DNA of 5,721 nucleotides from the NCBI GenBank assembly GCA_023134955.1, contig JAGLUC010000354.1, positions 1 through 5,721 of the forward strand, read 5' to 3'. Below are positions 5,664-5,721 of this stretch, in pieces (position 1 is the stretch's first letter; the number at the start of each line of letters is the position of its first letter). Source of the DNA: Methylococcales bacterium. GTDB lineage: Bacteria > Pseudomonadota > Gammaproteobacteria > Methylococcales > Methylomonadaceae. A program made the translations under genes and the position numbers. The notes beneath the pieces were generated by a model. It did not search any database and was not told where the DNA came from. It saw nothing but the letters and a program-made list of their open reading frames with translations.

Positions 5664-5721
5664 TTTGACCTTGTATTAAACACCCATGACTTACTGAAGT
5701 GGCTACACTAAACCGGACACA

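Overview
The window looks like chromosome of an AT-rich gammaproteobacterium. MazG, diacylglycerol kinase (DgkA) and GcvH all read as close relatives of the enterobacterial proteins. The PfkB-family kinase is of a type I associate with methanotrophic (Methylococcales) and betaproteobacterial genomes, so an AT-rich methanotroph or related sulfur/methane-associated gammaproteobacterium is a plausible source. That placement is inference. No phage genes, CRISPR array, tRNA, rRNA or intact transposon is visible.

All six supported genes lie on the minus strand, so transcription runs from high to low coordinates. At the high end is an unusual GT-B (family 4-like) glycosyltransferase (4250-5461). It has a 260-bp leader region rich in short palindromes. 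Next comes a 390-bp gene-free gap dominated by a roughly 160-bp imperfect palindrome (3869-4029). An HdeD/DUF308-like membrane protein follows (3182-3778); a candidate promoter at 3831-3859 supports a start well inside the longest open frame. A compact unit gcvH - dgkA - pfkB-family kinase (3004 down to 1290) comes next, with gaps of about 13-20 bp and a candidate promoter at 3092-3119. It ends in a REP-like double hairpin (1157-1278). Last is mazG (225-1034, TTG start), followed by a 224-bp stretch with inverted and direct repeats.

Functionally the window is mostly housekeeping. GcvH is the lipoyl carrier of glycine cleavage, DgkA recycles diacylglycerol to phosphatidic acid, the PfkB kinase probably phosphorylates a nucleoside such as adenosine, and MazG hydrolyses nucleoside triphosphates. 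gcvT and gcvP, the usual partners of gcvH, are not in the window. I find no convincing new multi-gene system. The points most worth a second look are the large palindrome at 3869-4029, three palindromes sharing an AGCACT core in non-coding DNA, the REP-like structure, and a glycosyltransferase that has lost the usual EX7E glutamates.
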